Assembly: GCA_026125215.1 (NCBI GenBank)
Contig: JAHCLN010000001.1
Location: forward strand, 23,501-87,500
Origin: Opitutaceae bacterium
GTDB lineage: Bacteria > Verrucomicrobiota > Verrucomicrobiia > Opitutales > Opitutaceae
Direction of reading: 5' to 3'
DNA: 64,000 nucleotides
Shown here in pieces: positions 9,161 to 17,232 of the stretch; position 1 is the first letter of the stretch; each line of letters opens with the position of its first letter. The position numbers were made by a program, and so were the translations under genes. The notes beneath the pieces were generated by a model. It did no database searches, was not told the origin of the DNA, and worked only from the letters and a program-made list of their open reading frames with translations.

Positions 9161-9808
9161 TCAGTAGCCGCCGGTTCTGTTCTCGGGGGCGCGCCGGATG
9201 CGGCGGTCGGGCCGGAGGTTGAGCTCCACGGCGACCGGCGCGTGACCGGCCGCGGACAATTCGAGCTCGCGGGTCTCGGTTTTCGCGAGGCGCGGATGCC
9301 AGATTTCCAGCCGGTAGCGGCCGGCGCCGGGGCCGGCCAGCCGGGCGCGGCCGGTGGCGTCGGTCTTGGCAAAATGCGGCGTGGGCAGGACCACGACGTA
9401 GGCGATCATCCAGTCGTGGATGTTGCAGCCGAGGACGACGACGCCGGGCTGGTCGAACACCACGGATTCCTCGGCGCCCCCGCCGTAGAGCGGTTTTTCA
9501 AAACGCTTCGGCCGCGAAACGGAGTAGATGTGGTGCTGAATGCTGTCGCGGTTGGGGAAGCGAACCTTGGTGCCGACGAGGACGGGGGTGACGTAGGGAT
9601 CGTATTCTTTGTCTTCCTGCGCGATGACGGCTTCTCCCGGCACCGCCGGCGCCGGTGCGGGGCCGAGCGGGTGCAGGGAGACGACGGCATCGGCGACCGG
9701 CCCGCCGCGCGCGTCGCGCACCGTGAAAGTCACGTCGGCCGCGGGCAGCGCGCCGGTGGTGACGAGCAAAAGGAGGCAGGACAAACCGGCCGGCACGGGC
9801 AGTTTCAT
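9161..9808 (-). CDS. Secreted cupredoxin-like protein (methylamine-utilisation-protein-like)
   Basis: The ATG at 9808 gives a 215-residue protein with signal peptide MKLPVPAGLSCLLLLVTTGALPAAD. A cupredoxin-like region follows with DSIQHHIYSVS and, about 40 residues on, GCNIHDWMIAYV. The His, Cys, His and Met are spaced like the ligands of a type 1 copper site. The C-terminal part (about 130-200) resembles a carboxypeptidase-regulatory-like beta domain, LAGPGAGRYRLEIWHPRL. Automated annotation often labels such proteins methylamine utilisation protein, but nothing nearby supports methylamine oxidation. The start overlaps the previous stop as ATGA, so translation is coupled to the beta-barrel gene. 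A copper or redox-sensing role beside the cyclase is inference. Confidence 0.75.
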   Translation of the reverse strand: MKLPVPAGLSCLLLLVTTGALPAADVTFTVRDARGGPVADAVVSLHPLGPAPAPAVPGEAVIAQEDKEYDPYVTPVLVGTKVRFPNRDSIQHHIYSVSRPKRFEKPLYGGGAEESVVFDQPGVVVLGCNIHDWMIAYVVVLPTPHFAKTDATGRARLAGPGAGRYRLEIWHPRLAKTETRELELSAAGHAPVAVELNLRPDRRIRRAPENRTGGY

Positions 9809-10692
9809 AAGCGCAGGAGCAGGCCCAGGGTCCAGCGTTCCTGCCGGTATTTGATGCCGACCCGGTTGACGGCGTCGGCCCGTTCGTAACGCAATGTCAG
9901 GGTGCTCCGGGGGCCCAGGGCCGGAGCGAGTTCCAGCCACCAAAAATCGGCGTGGCCGCTCACGGGATAAGTGACCCAGCCCGGACCGTAGAGATCGGTG
10001 ATCCGCCAGGGGATCGAGTTGTAATACTCCTGCACCACCGGGCCGAGGGCGCCTCCCAGCGCCGCTCCCCACACGGGCCAGGAGGCGTTGGCCGCAAAAA
10101 CGCCATCCAGCCGCCCACCGCCCGCCGCGGCCTGCCAGCGATCGGTGATATCCCACGTCACGGCGCCATGCAGCCGGCGGTGGTGGACATCGAAAGCGGG
10201 GCTGCGCGCGGCGTGGTCCGACCAGTCGGTGGTGGCGGACACCCGCCAGGCGGGGTTGAGGCGTTTGGCGAGGGTGAGGCCGCCTTCCGTGGTGGTGCCC
10301 CGATCGCCCGGTGCGCGGGCGAAGCGTTGGGTTGCGCCGATTTCGGCCTGAAGCACAGGCGCGAGCGGGCCGAGCCCGAACTTATGCCGGGCCGACACGC
10401 GCGGGCCAAAGGTGCCGCGATTGTTGAGCGAGTGGCGGTCCACAACGAGCGCGGCAGCTTCCAGACCGGCGGTGGCCTGCACGCTGCCGCTCAACTGCCG
10501 GCTCCAGCCGGTCGCAGCGGTGACCTCGTAGAGCGCGGACGCTTTCTGGTCCGTGGGAATGACGGAGCGGCTGAGATTTTCCGCCCAGCCGGCGGTGGTC
10601 CGCACGCGGAGATCGCCGACGGGTCCGGCATGGCCGACGACAGGCAGCAAGGCCGCAAAGACGAACAGCAGGCGGTTGGGGGAAAAACTCAT
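9805..10692 (-). CDS. Outer-membrane beta-barrel-like protein, paralogue of the upstream gene
   Basis: I choose the ATG at 10692 (MSFSPNRLLFVFAALLPVVGHAG), which begins a signal peptide; the frame upstream of it adds a polar non-signal tail. The 295-residue product alternates hydrophobic and polar residues in strands and ends RQERWTLGLLLRL, as expected for a beta-barrel. KFGLGPLAPVLQAEIG matches KFGLGPYRPVLGAGLA in the neighbouring protein at 10751-11599, so the two are probably paralogues. It overlaps the cupredoxin-like gene by ATGA. No family name can be given safely. It could be a porin or a structural barrel. Confidence 0.7.
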   Translation of the reverse strand: MSFSPNRLLFVFAALLPVVGHAGPVGDLRVRTTAGWAENLSRSVIPTDQKASALYEVTAATGWSRQLSGSVQATAGLEAAALVVDRHSLNNRGTFGPRVSARHKFGLGPLAPVLQAEIGATQRFARAPGDRGTTTEGGLTLAKRLNPAWRVSATTDWSDHAARSPAFDVHHRRLHGAVTWDITDRWQAAAGGGRLDGVFAANASWPVWGAALGGALGPVVQEYYNSIPWRITDLYGPGWVTYPVSGHADFWWLELAPALGPRSTLTLRYERADAVNRVGIKYRQERWTLGLLLRL

Positions 10693-10750
10693 CGGCCGGT
10701 CAAAGTTGTTCGCGCGGTGCCGGCCTGCAACCAGAACTTTCCCGCAATGC

Positions 10751-11599
10751 TCATCGTGCATGGCGGATTTCCAGACTTACGATGCGGTTGCGGTAAGGCA
10801 CCACGCCCTGGCGGGTGAGACGGTGTTCCCAGCCCAGGGCCAGGCGTGTGGCGGAGGAGAACCGGTGCACCAGCCCCACGCGCCCGCTGCGGGTCACGGC
10901 GTCAAAATAATACGCGACCAGTTTTTCCGCCCGGTCGAAGGTCGCGACCTTGAACGGCGTCTGGCTCTTGTCCACCAGCGCCGGGTGCGAGGCCGGCAGG
11001 TAGGAAACGACATCACCATGCCGATGGCGGACTTCCAGTTCCACGCTCCAACGGTCGCGCCACGCATGGTGCAAGGTAAGCGCTGACTCATGCGCCGTGC
11101 GGTCGAAGGCCAGTTGCCGCGCATCATGCCGGCTGATTTCATGCTGCAAGCGCGCCCGCCAGTGGGCGGCCAGGCGTTGCTCGGCCAGGAGCCACATGCG
11201 TCCCTCCGGTCCGCTGCGGGCGGATTCGCGGGCCGAGGTGAATCCCGCCGCCAGTCCGGCGCCCAGGACCGGCCGGTAGGGTCCCAGCCCGAACTTGTAG
11301 GTCCACTCCGCCTCGCCGCCCAAGTGCAGCTGGTCCAGCCCGTCGTAACGCGGCCAGACCTCGGCCTGCACGTGGAAACCGGCGCGCCACCGATGCGGCG
11401 AGGTGGCCGCCGCGAGCCGGTTGTAGTGCAGCCCGACGAGAGTCTGGGCGGCGGGTAGGACCTCGCCGCGCGCATCGGCGTTGGTGGCATTGTCATGCCA
11501 GTGCAGCCCGGTGTGCCGTTCCCAGCTTGCGCCGGCGGCGACCGGCAGGAGCAGAAAGAGCAGCGGGGTGCAGCGGCTCACAGGACGGTTTGCAACCAT
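10751..11599 (-). CDS. Outer-membrane beta-barrel-like protein
   Basis: The start at 11599 (ATG, MVANRPVSRC...) gives 282 residues with a signal peptide ending near VAAGAS. The remainder consists of amphipathic strands such as WRAGFHVQAEVWPRYD, RWSVELEVRHRHGDVVSYL and a terminal RNRIVSLEIRHAR. It shares the KFGLGPxxPVL segment and overall layout with the 295-residue protein downstream. Its start overlaps the end of tesA by about 20 bases, so it is expressed in the tesA operon. The function is unknown. Confidence 0.7.
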   Translation of the reverse strand: MVANRPVSRCTPLLFLLLPVAAGASWERHTGLHWHDNATNADARGEVLPAAQTLVGLHYNRLAAATSPHRWRAGFHVQAEVWPRYDGLDQLHLGGEAEWTYKFGLGPYRPVLGAGLAAGFTSARESARSGPEGRMWLLAEQRLAAHWRARLQHEISRHDARQLAFDRTAHESALTLHHAWRDRWSVELEVRHRHGDVVSYLPASHPALVDKSQTPFKVATFDRAEKLVAYYFDAVTRSGRVGLVHRFSSATRLALGWEHRLTRQGVVPYRNRIVSLEIRHAR

Positions 11600-12192
11600 G
11601 GCCACACGTTGTCGGCGATGCGTTTTTGCCCCTCGGCGGTGGGGTGGATGAGATCCGGCTGGTTGAGGGCGGGATCGGCGCCGACGCCTTCGAGCAGGAA
11701 GGGGATGAGCGCGATATTGTTGGCCTTGGCGAGCTCGGGAAAAATTTCCCGGTAGGTGCGGGTGAAATCCTCGCTCATGTTGGCGGGCATCTGCATGCCG
11801 GCGAGGACGAGCCGGGCGGCCGGGTATTTCGCGCGCGTGCGGTCGATGATGCCCTGCAGGTTTGCGCGGGTGACGGCGGGGTCGAGGCCGCGCAGGCCGT
11901 CGTTGCCCCCGAGCGCGATCACCAGCACGTCCACCGGCTGCCGGAGCAGCCAGTTGAGCCGGCGCAGGCCGCCGGCGGTGGTGTCGCCGCTGATGCCGGC
12001 GTTGACGACCCGGTGGGGGAGGCCCGCGGCATGCAGCTTTTCCTGGATCAGCGCGGGGTAGGCCTCGGCCGCGGGATTCTGCAGGCCGTAGCCGGCGGTG
12101 AGGCTGTCGCCGAGAAACACGATCGTGGGCCCGGCGGCGGCCAGCCCGCCGCCGCAGGCGAGGAAGAGGAAAAGGAGGCGAAGACGATTCAT
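11578..12192 (-). CDS. tesA: SGNH/GDSL esterase (TesA-type lysophospholipase/thioesterase)
   Basis: The 204-residue protein has a signal peptide, MNRLRLLFLFLACGGGLAAAG, followed by all SGNH blocks: FLGDSLTAGYG with the nucleophile Ser, GISGDTTAGG with the oxyanion Gly, GGNDGLRG with the oxyanion Asn, and DLIHPTAEGQ with the catalytic Asp and His. Length and motifs match the periplasmic TesA esterases. It is divergent from ybbA and ybbP across 65 bases, the same gene arrangement as in Escherichia coli, which supports orthology. Here it also heads a run of beta-barrel, cupredoxin-like and cyclase genes. Confidence 0.92.
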   Translation of the reverse strand: MNRLRLLFLFLACGGGLAAAGPTIVFLGDSLTAGYGLQNPAAEAYPALIQEKLHAAGLPHRVVNAGISGDTTAGGLRRLNWLLRQPVDVLVIALGGNDGLRGLDPAVTRANLQGIIDRTRAKYPAARLVLAGMQMPANMSEDFTRTYREIFPELAKANNIALIPFLLEGVGADPALNQPDLIHPTAEGQKRIADNVWPWLQTVL

Positions 12193-12257
12193 GGTGAAAA
12201 TCGACCGCTCAAACTGGAGTTCGTGCCAATTCGCGGTTTGTGTGAAGGCTTTGCCTT

Positions 12258-12950
12258 ATGAGTGATGACATCATGCTGAAAGTCGAGCGGCTCACCAAAA
12301 CATACGCTTCGCACGCCCCGACGGGTGCGCTGACCGTCCTGCGGGAGGTCAGTTTTTCCCTGCCGGCGGGCGCGAGCCTGGCGATCGTGGGACCCAGCGG
12401 CAGCGGCAAGACCACGCTCCTCGGCCTGTGCGCCGGTCTCGACACGCCGACGGCCGGCGAGGTTGTGCTGGCCGGGCGGAGCCTCGGGACGCTCGACGAG
12501 GACGCGCGGGCCCGGGTGCGCAACGACCATGTCGGGTTCGTGTTCCAGAATTTCCAGCTCATCCCGACGCTGACGGCTTTGGAAAACGTGCTCGTGCCGC
12601 TGGAGCTGCGCGGCGAGGGCGGCCGGGAGGAGAAGGCGCGCGCGCTGCTCACCCGGGTCGGCCTCGGCGAGCGCTGCGATCATTATCCGGTGCAGCTCTC
12701 GGGCGGCGAACAGCAGCGGGTGGCGCTGGCCCGGGCGTTCATGAACCGGCCGAAGCTGCTGTTTTGCGACGAGCCGACCGGCAATCTGGACGGGGAGACG
12801 GCCGCGGCCATGGCCGAGCTGGTCTTCGGCCTCAACCGCGAACACGGCGCGACGCTGGTGCTCGTGACGCACGACCTGGAGCTGGCGAAACGCTGCCAGC
12901 GCATCATCCGCCTGAAGAGCGGCGCGGTGGTCAGCGACGAAACGACATGA
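12258..12950 (+). CDS. ybbA: ABC transporter ATP-binding protein, YbbA/LolD type
   Basis: The 230-residue ATPase has Walker A GPSGSGKTT, Q-loop VFQNFQLIPTLTALENV, signature LSGGEQQRVALARAF, Walker B LLFCDEPTGNLD and H-loop VTHD. The sequence type is that of the MacB/LolD/YbbA group, which pairs with FtsX-like permeases. It is divergent from tesA, and its permease partner begins at 13445. The two genes are separated by the 458-bp GxxExxY element instead of being adjacent as in other genomes. Confidence 0.93.
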   Translation: MSDDIMLKVERLTKTYASHAPTGALTVLREVSFSLPAGASLAIVGPSGSGKTTLLGLCAGLDTPTAGEVVLAGRSLGTLDEDARARVRNDHVGFVFQNFQLIPTLTALENVLVPLELRGEGGREEKARALLTRVGLGERCDHYPVQLSGGEQQRVALARAFMNRPKLLFCDEPTGNLDGETAAAMAELVFGLNREHGATLVLVTHDLELAKRCQRIIRLKSGAVVSDETT

Positions 12951-12981
12951 GTTTTGTCGTCTGAAAAACAACCAACCCCAC

Positions 12982-13011
12982 TGCCCGCGAATAACGCGAA
13001 TACACGCAAAT
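12982..13011 (+). repeat. Left terminal inverted repeat of the GxxExxY element
   Basis: It begins TGCCCGCGAATAACGCGAAT and ends ACACGCAAAT. Its reverse complement matches 13410-13439 at 26 of 30 bases. It ends one base before the AAGGAGGG Shine-Dalgarno of the element's ORF. Confidence 0.75.
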
Positions 13012-13023
13012 AAGGAGGGAGTC

Positions 13024-13410
13024 ATGAGTGAATTGATCCACGCCAAGGAGTGCTATCAAATCGTCGGAGCCTGCTTTGAAGTTTATAACGAAAAGGGATG
13101 CGGCTTTCTGGAGCCGGTCTATCACGACTGCCTGGAGCGGGAGTTCGGCCTGCAGGCCATTCCGCATCGGCACGAACCTCCGTTGCGGCTTACCTACAAG
13201 GGACAACCTATCAAGCACACCTATTCTCCCGATTTCACCTGTTGGGACAAAATCGTGGTTGAGTTGAAAGCGGTGGAGAAGTTGACCGATGAACACACGG
13301 CCCAGGTGCTGAATTATCTGCATGCCACGGGCTATGAACTCGGCGTGCTGGTTAATTTCGGGCACCATCCGGGCTTGGAGTGGAAACGCATTGTGAGGAC
13401 GGGGAAATGA
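13024..13410 (+). CDS. GxxExxY protein, PD-(D/E)XK nuclease superfamily
   Basis: This 128-residue protein has the diagnostic motif G27-F-L-E30-P-V-Y33. It also has the core of a PD-(D/E)XK fold: Asp70 in SPDFTCWD, Glu80-Leu-Lys82 in VVELKAVE, and Gln94-x3-Tyr98 in QVLNY. A strong Shine-Dalgarno, AAGGAGGG, precedes the ATG at 13024. The family is widespread and commonly multicopy, and its biochemical role is not established. Here the ORF almost fills an element bounded by inverted repeats, and its stop codon touches the right repeat. A DNA or RNA nuclease that helps the element spread is plausible but unproven. Confidence 0.88.
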   Translation: MSELIHAKECYQIVGACFEVYNEKGCGFLEPVYHDCLEREFGLQAIPHRHEPPLRLTYKGQPIKHTYSPDFTCWDKIVVELKAVEKLTDEHTAQVLNYLHATGYELGVLVNFGHHPGLEWKRIVRTGK

Positions 13411-13439
13411 TTCGCGTTTATTCGCGTCATTGGCGGGCA
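13410..13439 (-). repeat. Right terminal inverted repeat of the GxxExxY element
   Basis: The reverse complement reads TGCCCGCCAATGACGCGAAT and then AAACGCGAAT, matching the left end at 12982-13011 with four mismatches. It ends six bases before the ybbP start codon, so any ybbP ribosome-binding site lies inside the element. Confidence 0.75.
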
Positions 13440-13444
13440 AAACC

Positions 13445-15976
13445 ATGAACTTCATCCTCAAAATGGCCTGGCGGGATTCGCGTGCCTCGCGGCGGCGGCT
13501 CGCGTTGTTTTCCCTGAGCGTGGTGCTCGGCATCGCGGCGCTCGTCGCCATCGGCTCGTTCAGCGCGAACCTGCGCGTGGCGATCGACGGCCAGGCCCGC
13601 GGGCTGCTGGGGGCGGATTTGGTCATCACCTCGCGGCAGGCGATTACGACCGAGGTGCAGGCGCACCTTGACGGCCTCGGCGGCGAGCAGGCGCGGGAGG
13701 CGTCGTTTTCCTCCATGATGGTGTTTCCCTCGCCCGGGGGCGACCGCACGCGGCTGGTGCAGGTGCGCGCCGTGGAGGGCCGCTTTCCGTTTTACGGCGA
13801 ATTTCTCACGCGGCCCGGCGACGGCCCGGAGCGGCTGGCCGCCGGCGGCCCGGTCGTGCTGCTCGAGGAGACGCTGCTCAGCCAGTTTGGACTCAACCCG
13901 GGCGACACCGTGCGGCTGGGCAAGGTCACCTTCACCGTCATCGGCGCCGTGCTCAAGGTGCCGGGGGATTCCGTGGCCATCACCCAGCTGGCGCCGCGGG
14001 CCTTCATTCCGCTGGAGCAGCTGCCGGCGACGGAGCTGGCCGGTCCCGGCAGCTTCGTGCGGCACCGCATCGCGCTCAAGCTGCCGCCGACGGTGGACCC
14101 GCTCGCGGTCGAGCGCGAGATGCGGCAGAAGTTCATCACCGAGCGGATGGGCTACGACACCGTCGAGGAGCGCAAGCGCGACCTCGGCCGCGCGCTCGAC
14201 AACGTTTACGGCTTCCTGAGCCTGGTTGGTTTTGTGGCCCTCTTCCTCGGGGCGATCGGGGTGGCGAGCGCGATCCACGTCTACATCCGCCAGAAGATCA
14301 CCACGGTGGCGGTGCTGCGCTGCCTCGGGGCCAGCGCCCGGCAGAGCTTTGCGGTTTATCTGGTGCAAGGTTTGGGGCTCGGTCTGCTTGGGGCCGTGCT
14401 TGGGGCCGTGCTCGGCATCGCGGTGCAGCTGGCGCTGCCGCAGCTGGTGGCGGGCCTGCTGCCTTTTGACGTGGAGTTCTTTGTATCCTGGGCGGCGGTT
14501 GCGCGGGGCATGGGGGCGGGTCTGGTGATCTGCCTGCTTTTCACCCTGCTGCCCCTGCTGGCCGTGCGGCGGGTTTCACCGCTGGTGGCCCTGCGTTCCT
14601 CCTTTGCGGAGCAACCGGCCGGGCCGGACTTCTGGCGCATCACCCTCGGCGTGGTGATTGTGGCCGCGATTGCCGGCTTTGCCGTGGCGCAGACGGGCAG
14701 TCTCCGCCTCGGGCTCGGTTTCACCGGGGCGCTGGCGGTCGGCTTTGCGGTGCTCGCCGGGCTGGCCCGCGCCGTGGCCTGGGCGGCCCGGCGCTGGCTG
14801 CCGCGGGGGTTGCCCTATGTCGTGCGGCAGGGCGTGGCCAACCTGCACCGGCCCAACAACCGCACCGTGCTGCTGCTGCTCGCGCTCGGGCTCGGCACCT
14901 TCCTGGTCACCACGCTCTATCTCACCCGCACGACGCTGCTCGCGCAGATCCGGGACACCGGCGGCGCCGGCCGGCCGAACCTGCTGTTCTTCGACATCCA
15001 GGACGACCAGATCGGGCCGCTCAACGCCCTGCTGGCGCGGGAGGGCCGCCCGGCGGACCAGCAGGCCGCGATCGTGACCATGCGCGTGCGCTCCCTGAAG
15101 GGACGCGCCGTCGAGGACATCCTGCGCGAGCCGGGCAACCGGATCCCCGGCTGGACGTTGCGGCGCGAATACCGCTCCACCTACCGGGCGGGACTCACCG
15201 ACACCGAGGTCCTGCTGAGCGGGGAAATGGTGCCGCGCGTCGCGCCCGGAACCGAGCCCGTCCCGATCACCATCGAGGAAGGGCTGGCCCGCGACATGCA
15301 GCTGCAGCCCGGCGACGAGGTGGAGTTCGACGTGCAGGGCGTGGCGGTGCCCACCCGCGTGGCCGGCATCCGCAAGGTGGACTGGCAGCGGTTGCAGCCG
15401 AATTTCTTCATCGTGTTTCCCGAAGGCGTGCTGGAGGAGGCGCCGCAGTTCTTCGTCACCGCGCTGCGGACGGACACGCCGGCCGAGTCGGCCCGGCTGC
15501 AGCAGGCGGTGGTGCGGGAGTTTCCCAACGTCTCCGCGATCGACCTCACGCTGCTGCTGGAAAGCTTCGACACGATTTTCTCCAAGGTCGCGCTCGTCGT
15601 GCAGTTCATGGCCTTCTTCACCGTGGCGACGGGCATCATCGTGCTGGCGGGTGCCGTGCTGACCGGCCGGTTTCAGCGCATCCGCGAGACGGTGCTGCTG
15701 CGCACGCTCGGCGCCACGCGGCGGCAGCTCGTGCAGATCCAGCTCGTGGAATATGCTATCCTCGGCGTGCTGGCGGCGTTCGTGGGCTGCCTGCTGGCCG
15801 TGGGCGGCAACCTCATGCTGGCGAAATTTGTCTTCAAGACCGCCGCCACGGCCGATCCGCTCACGCTCGGCCTGGCCGTGCTGGCGGTCAGCGCGATCAC
15901 CCTGCTCACGGGCTTGCTTTCCAACCGCGGCGTCACCGACCATCCGCCGCTCGAAGTCCTCCGTCAGGAAACATGA
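13445..15976 (+). CDS. ybbP: ABC transporter permease, YbbP/FtsX-like
   Basis: The ATG at 13445 (MNFILKMAWRDSRASRRRL) gives 843 residues; a TTG at 13430 would read through the repeat. The protein has an N-terminal helix, a periplasmic MacB-like domain and two FtsX-type membrane modules (about residues 250-420 and 690-840), with further helices around 420-520. This is the usual large YbbP layout. It pairs with YbbA to form a putative ABC system that exports or extracts a lipid or protein substrate, and TesA next door could act on such a product. The stop overlaps the slyD start as ATGA. Confidence 0.9.
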   Translation: MNFILKMAWRDSRASRRRLALFSLSVVLGIAALVAIGSFSANLRVAIDGQARGLLGADLVITSRQAITTEVQAHLDGLGGEQAREASFSSMMVFPSPGGDRTRLVQVRAVEGRFPFYGEFLTRPGDGPERLAAGGPVVLLEETLLSQFGLNPGDTVRLGKVTFTVIGAVLKVPGDSVAITQLAPRAFIPLEQLPATELAGPGSFVRHRIALKLPPTVDPLAVEREMRQKFITERMGYDTVEERKRDLGRALDNVYGFLSLVGFVALFLGAIGVASAIHVYIRQKITTVAVLRCLGASARQSFAVYLVQGLGLGLLGAVLGAVLGIAVQLALPQLVAGLLPFDVEFFVSWAAVARGMGAGLVICLLFTLLPLLAVRRVSPLVALRSSFAEQPAGPDFWRITLGVVIVAAIAGFAVAQTGSLRLGLGFTGALAVGFAVLAGLARAVAWAARRWLPRGLPYVVRQGVANLHRPNNRTVLLLLALGLGTFLVTTLYLTRTTLLAQIRDTGGAGRPNLLFFDIQDDQIGPLNALLAREGRPADQQAAIVTMRVRSLKGRAVEDILREPGNRIPGWTLRREYRSTYRAGLTDTEVLLSGEMVPRVAPGTEPVPITIEEGLARDMQLQPGDEVEFDVQGVAVPTRVAGIRKVDWQRLQPNFFIVFPEGVLEEAPQFFVTALRTDTPAESARLQQAVVREFPNVSAIDLTLLLESFDTIFSKVALVVQFMAFFTVATGIIVLAGAVLTGRFQRIRETVLLRTLGATRRQLVQIQLVEYAILGVLAAFVGCLLAVGGNLMLAKFVFKTAATADPLTLGLAVLAVSAITLLTGLLSNRGVTDHPPLEVLRQET

Positions 15977-16452
15977 ACCGCCGCGTCGTCACCTTCCACT
16001 ACACCCTCCGCGATCCCGCCGGCCGCGTGCTCGACACGTCCGCCGGGGCCGACCCCATCGTTTATCTCGAAGGCGCGGGGCAGATCATCGACGGGCTCGA
16101 CGAGCAGCTGCGCGCCCTGGCGGCCGGCGCGAAGTCCCGCGTGCAGGTGCCGGCGGCCCGGGCCTACGGCGAACGCGACCCGGCGCAGGTGCAGCAGATC
16201 CGGCGCGACCAGCTGCCGGTGGACGGCGAACTCAAGATCGGCGACCAGTTCCAGACCGACCGCGACCAGCACGCCCCCATCGTCACCGTGGTCGCCATCG
16301 ACGGCGACCACGTGACGCTCGACGCCAACCACCCGCTCGCCGGGGTGGACCTGACGTTCGACGTCGAGATCGTGGCCGCGCGCCCGGCCACCGCGCCCGA
16401 GCTGGCCCACGGCCACGCCCACGGCGCGGACGGAACCGGACATTGCCAATAA
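15973..16452 (+). CDS. slyD: FKBP-type peptidyl-prolyl isomerase, SlyD-like
   Basis: The 159-residue protein has the SlyD arrangement of an FKBP core (YTLRDPAGRVLDTS, YLEGAGQIIDGLDEQL, ARAYGERDPAQV) interrupted by an insert-in-flap domain, and then DANHPLAGVDLTFDVEI. The C-terminus, ELAHGHAHGADGTGHC, is a short His/Cys metal-binding tail as in nickel-binding SlyD. It catalyses proline isomerisation and chaperones folding in the cytoplasm. It is translationally coupled to ybbP by ATGA. Confidence 0.92.
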   Translation: MNRRVVTFHYTLRDPAGRVLDTSAGADPIVYLEGAGQIIDGLDEQLRALAAGAKSRVQVPAARAYGERDPAQVQQIRRDQLPVDGELKIGDQFQTDRDQHAPIVTVVAIDGDHVTLDANHPLAGVDLTFDVEIVAARPATAPELAHGHAHGADGTGHCQ

Positions 16453-16479
16453 CGCGGCCGTCTGCTGGGCTGCCGGCGC

Positions 16480-17217
16480 ATGAACGCACTCGGCATCGAC
16501 ATCGGCGGCTCGGCGCTCAAGGGCGCCCCCGTGGACACGAAGACCGGCCGGCTCCTCGCGGAGCGGCACCGCATCGCGACGCCGGAGCGGTTCACCCCGG
16601 CGCGGATGGCGCGCGCGGTGGCCGCGATCGTGCGGCATTTCGACTGGAACGGTCCGGTCGGCATCGGTTTCCCGGGCGTGATTCAGGGCGGGCGCATCCG
16701 CACGGCGGCCAACCTGCACCCGGCCTTTGTCGGCCGCGACGGCCGCGCGCTTTTCGGCCGGGCCAGCGGTTGTCCGGTCGCGCTCATCAACGATGCGGCG
16801 GCGGCGGCCCACGCGGAGATGAAATTTGGCGCCGGGCGCGGCTTTGCGGGCAAGACGCTGCTGCTGACGCTCGGCACCGGCGTGGGTTCGGCCCTCGCGC
16901 AGGACGGCGTCATCATCCCCGCCGAGCTGGGTCATTTGCCGTGGAAGGGCGGCCGGCCGGCGGAGAAGCATGTCGCCTCCTCGGTGAAGGAGCGCAAGGA
17001 CCTCTCGTGGCCCAAATGGAGCCGGCGGCTGGACCGTTATCTCGCCGTGCTGGAAACCGTGTTCTGGCCCGAACTCATCATCATCGGCGGCGGGGTGAGC
17101 GCGAAGCACGCGAAGTTTTTCCCGCACCTGCGCACGCGCGCGAAGCTCGTCCCGGCGGAGTTTTTCAACGAGGCCGGGATTGTCGGGGCCGCCCTGCACG
17201 GGGCCGCGCAGCGCTGA
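16480..17217 (+). CDS. ppgK: Polyphosphate glucokinase (ROK family)
   Basis: The 245-residue protein begins [11 protein letters not shown], the phosphate-binding segment of ROK/hexokinase-fold sugar kinases. It continues with [35 protein letters not shown] and [11 protein letters not shown]. The segment [17 protein letters not shown] matches the SWxxW signature of polyphosphate-dependent glucokinases, and the length fits that subfamily. The ROK zinc-finger motif is absent, as is usual for PpgK. It should phosphorylate glucose using polyphosphate and/or ATP. Confidence 0.88.
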   Translation: MNALGIDIGGSALKGAPVDTKTGRLLAERHRIATPERFTPARMARAVAAIVRHFDWNGPVGIGFPGVIQGGRIRTAANLHPAFVGRDGRALFGRASGCPVALINDAAAAAHAEMKFGAGRGFAGKTLLLTLGTGVGSALAQDGVIIPAELGHLPWKGGRPAEKHVASSVKERKDLSWPKWSRRLDRYLAVLETVFWPELIIIGGGVSAKHAKFFPHLRTRAKLVPAEFFNEAGIVGAALHGAAQR

Positions 17218-17232
17218 CGGTCCGCGGGTCCG

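Larger units (their letters stand above)
12982..13439 (+). mobile_element. Small GxxExxY element with ~30-bp terminal inverted repeats
   Basis: A 458-bp unit is bounded by imperfect inverted repeats at 12982-13011 and 13410-13439. They match at 26 of 30 positions by eye and are built from ACGCGAATA-type words. The GxxExxY ORF fills the interior. It lies exactly between the stop of ybbA and the start of ybbP, which are normally adjacent, so it looks inserted. No transposase is encoded and no clear target-site duplication is visible. Confidence 0.7.

Noticed and set aside
12960..12981. Possible target-site duplication flanking the GxxExxY element
   Set aside because: The AACCA words on both sides are short and not at matching distances from the ends, so no duplication is claimed.
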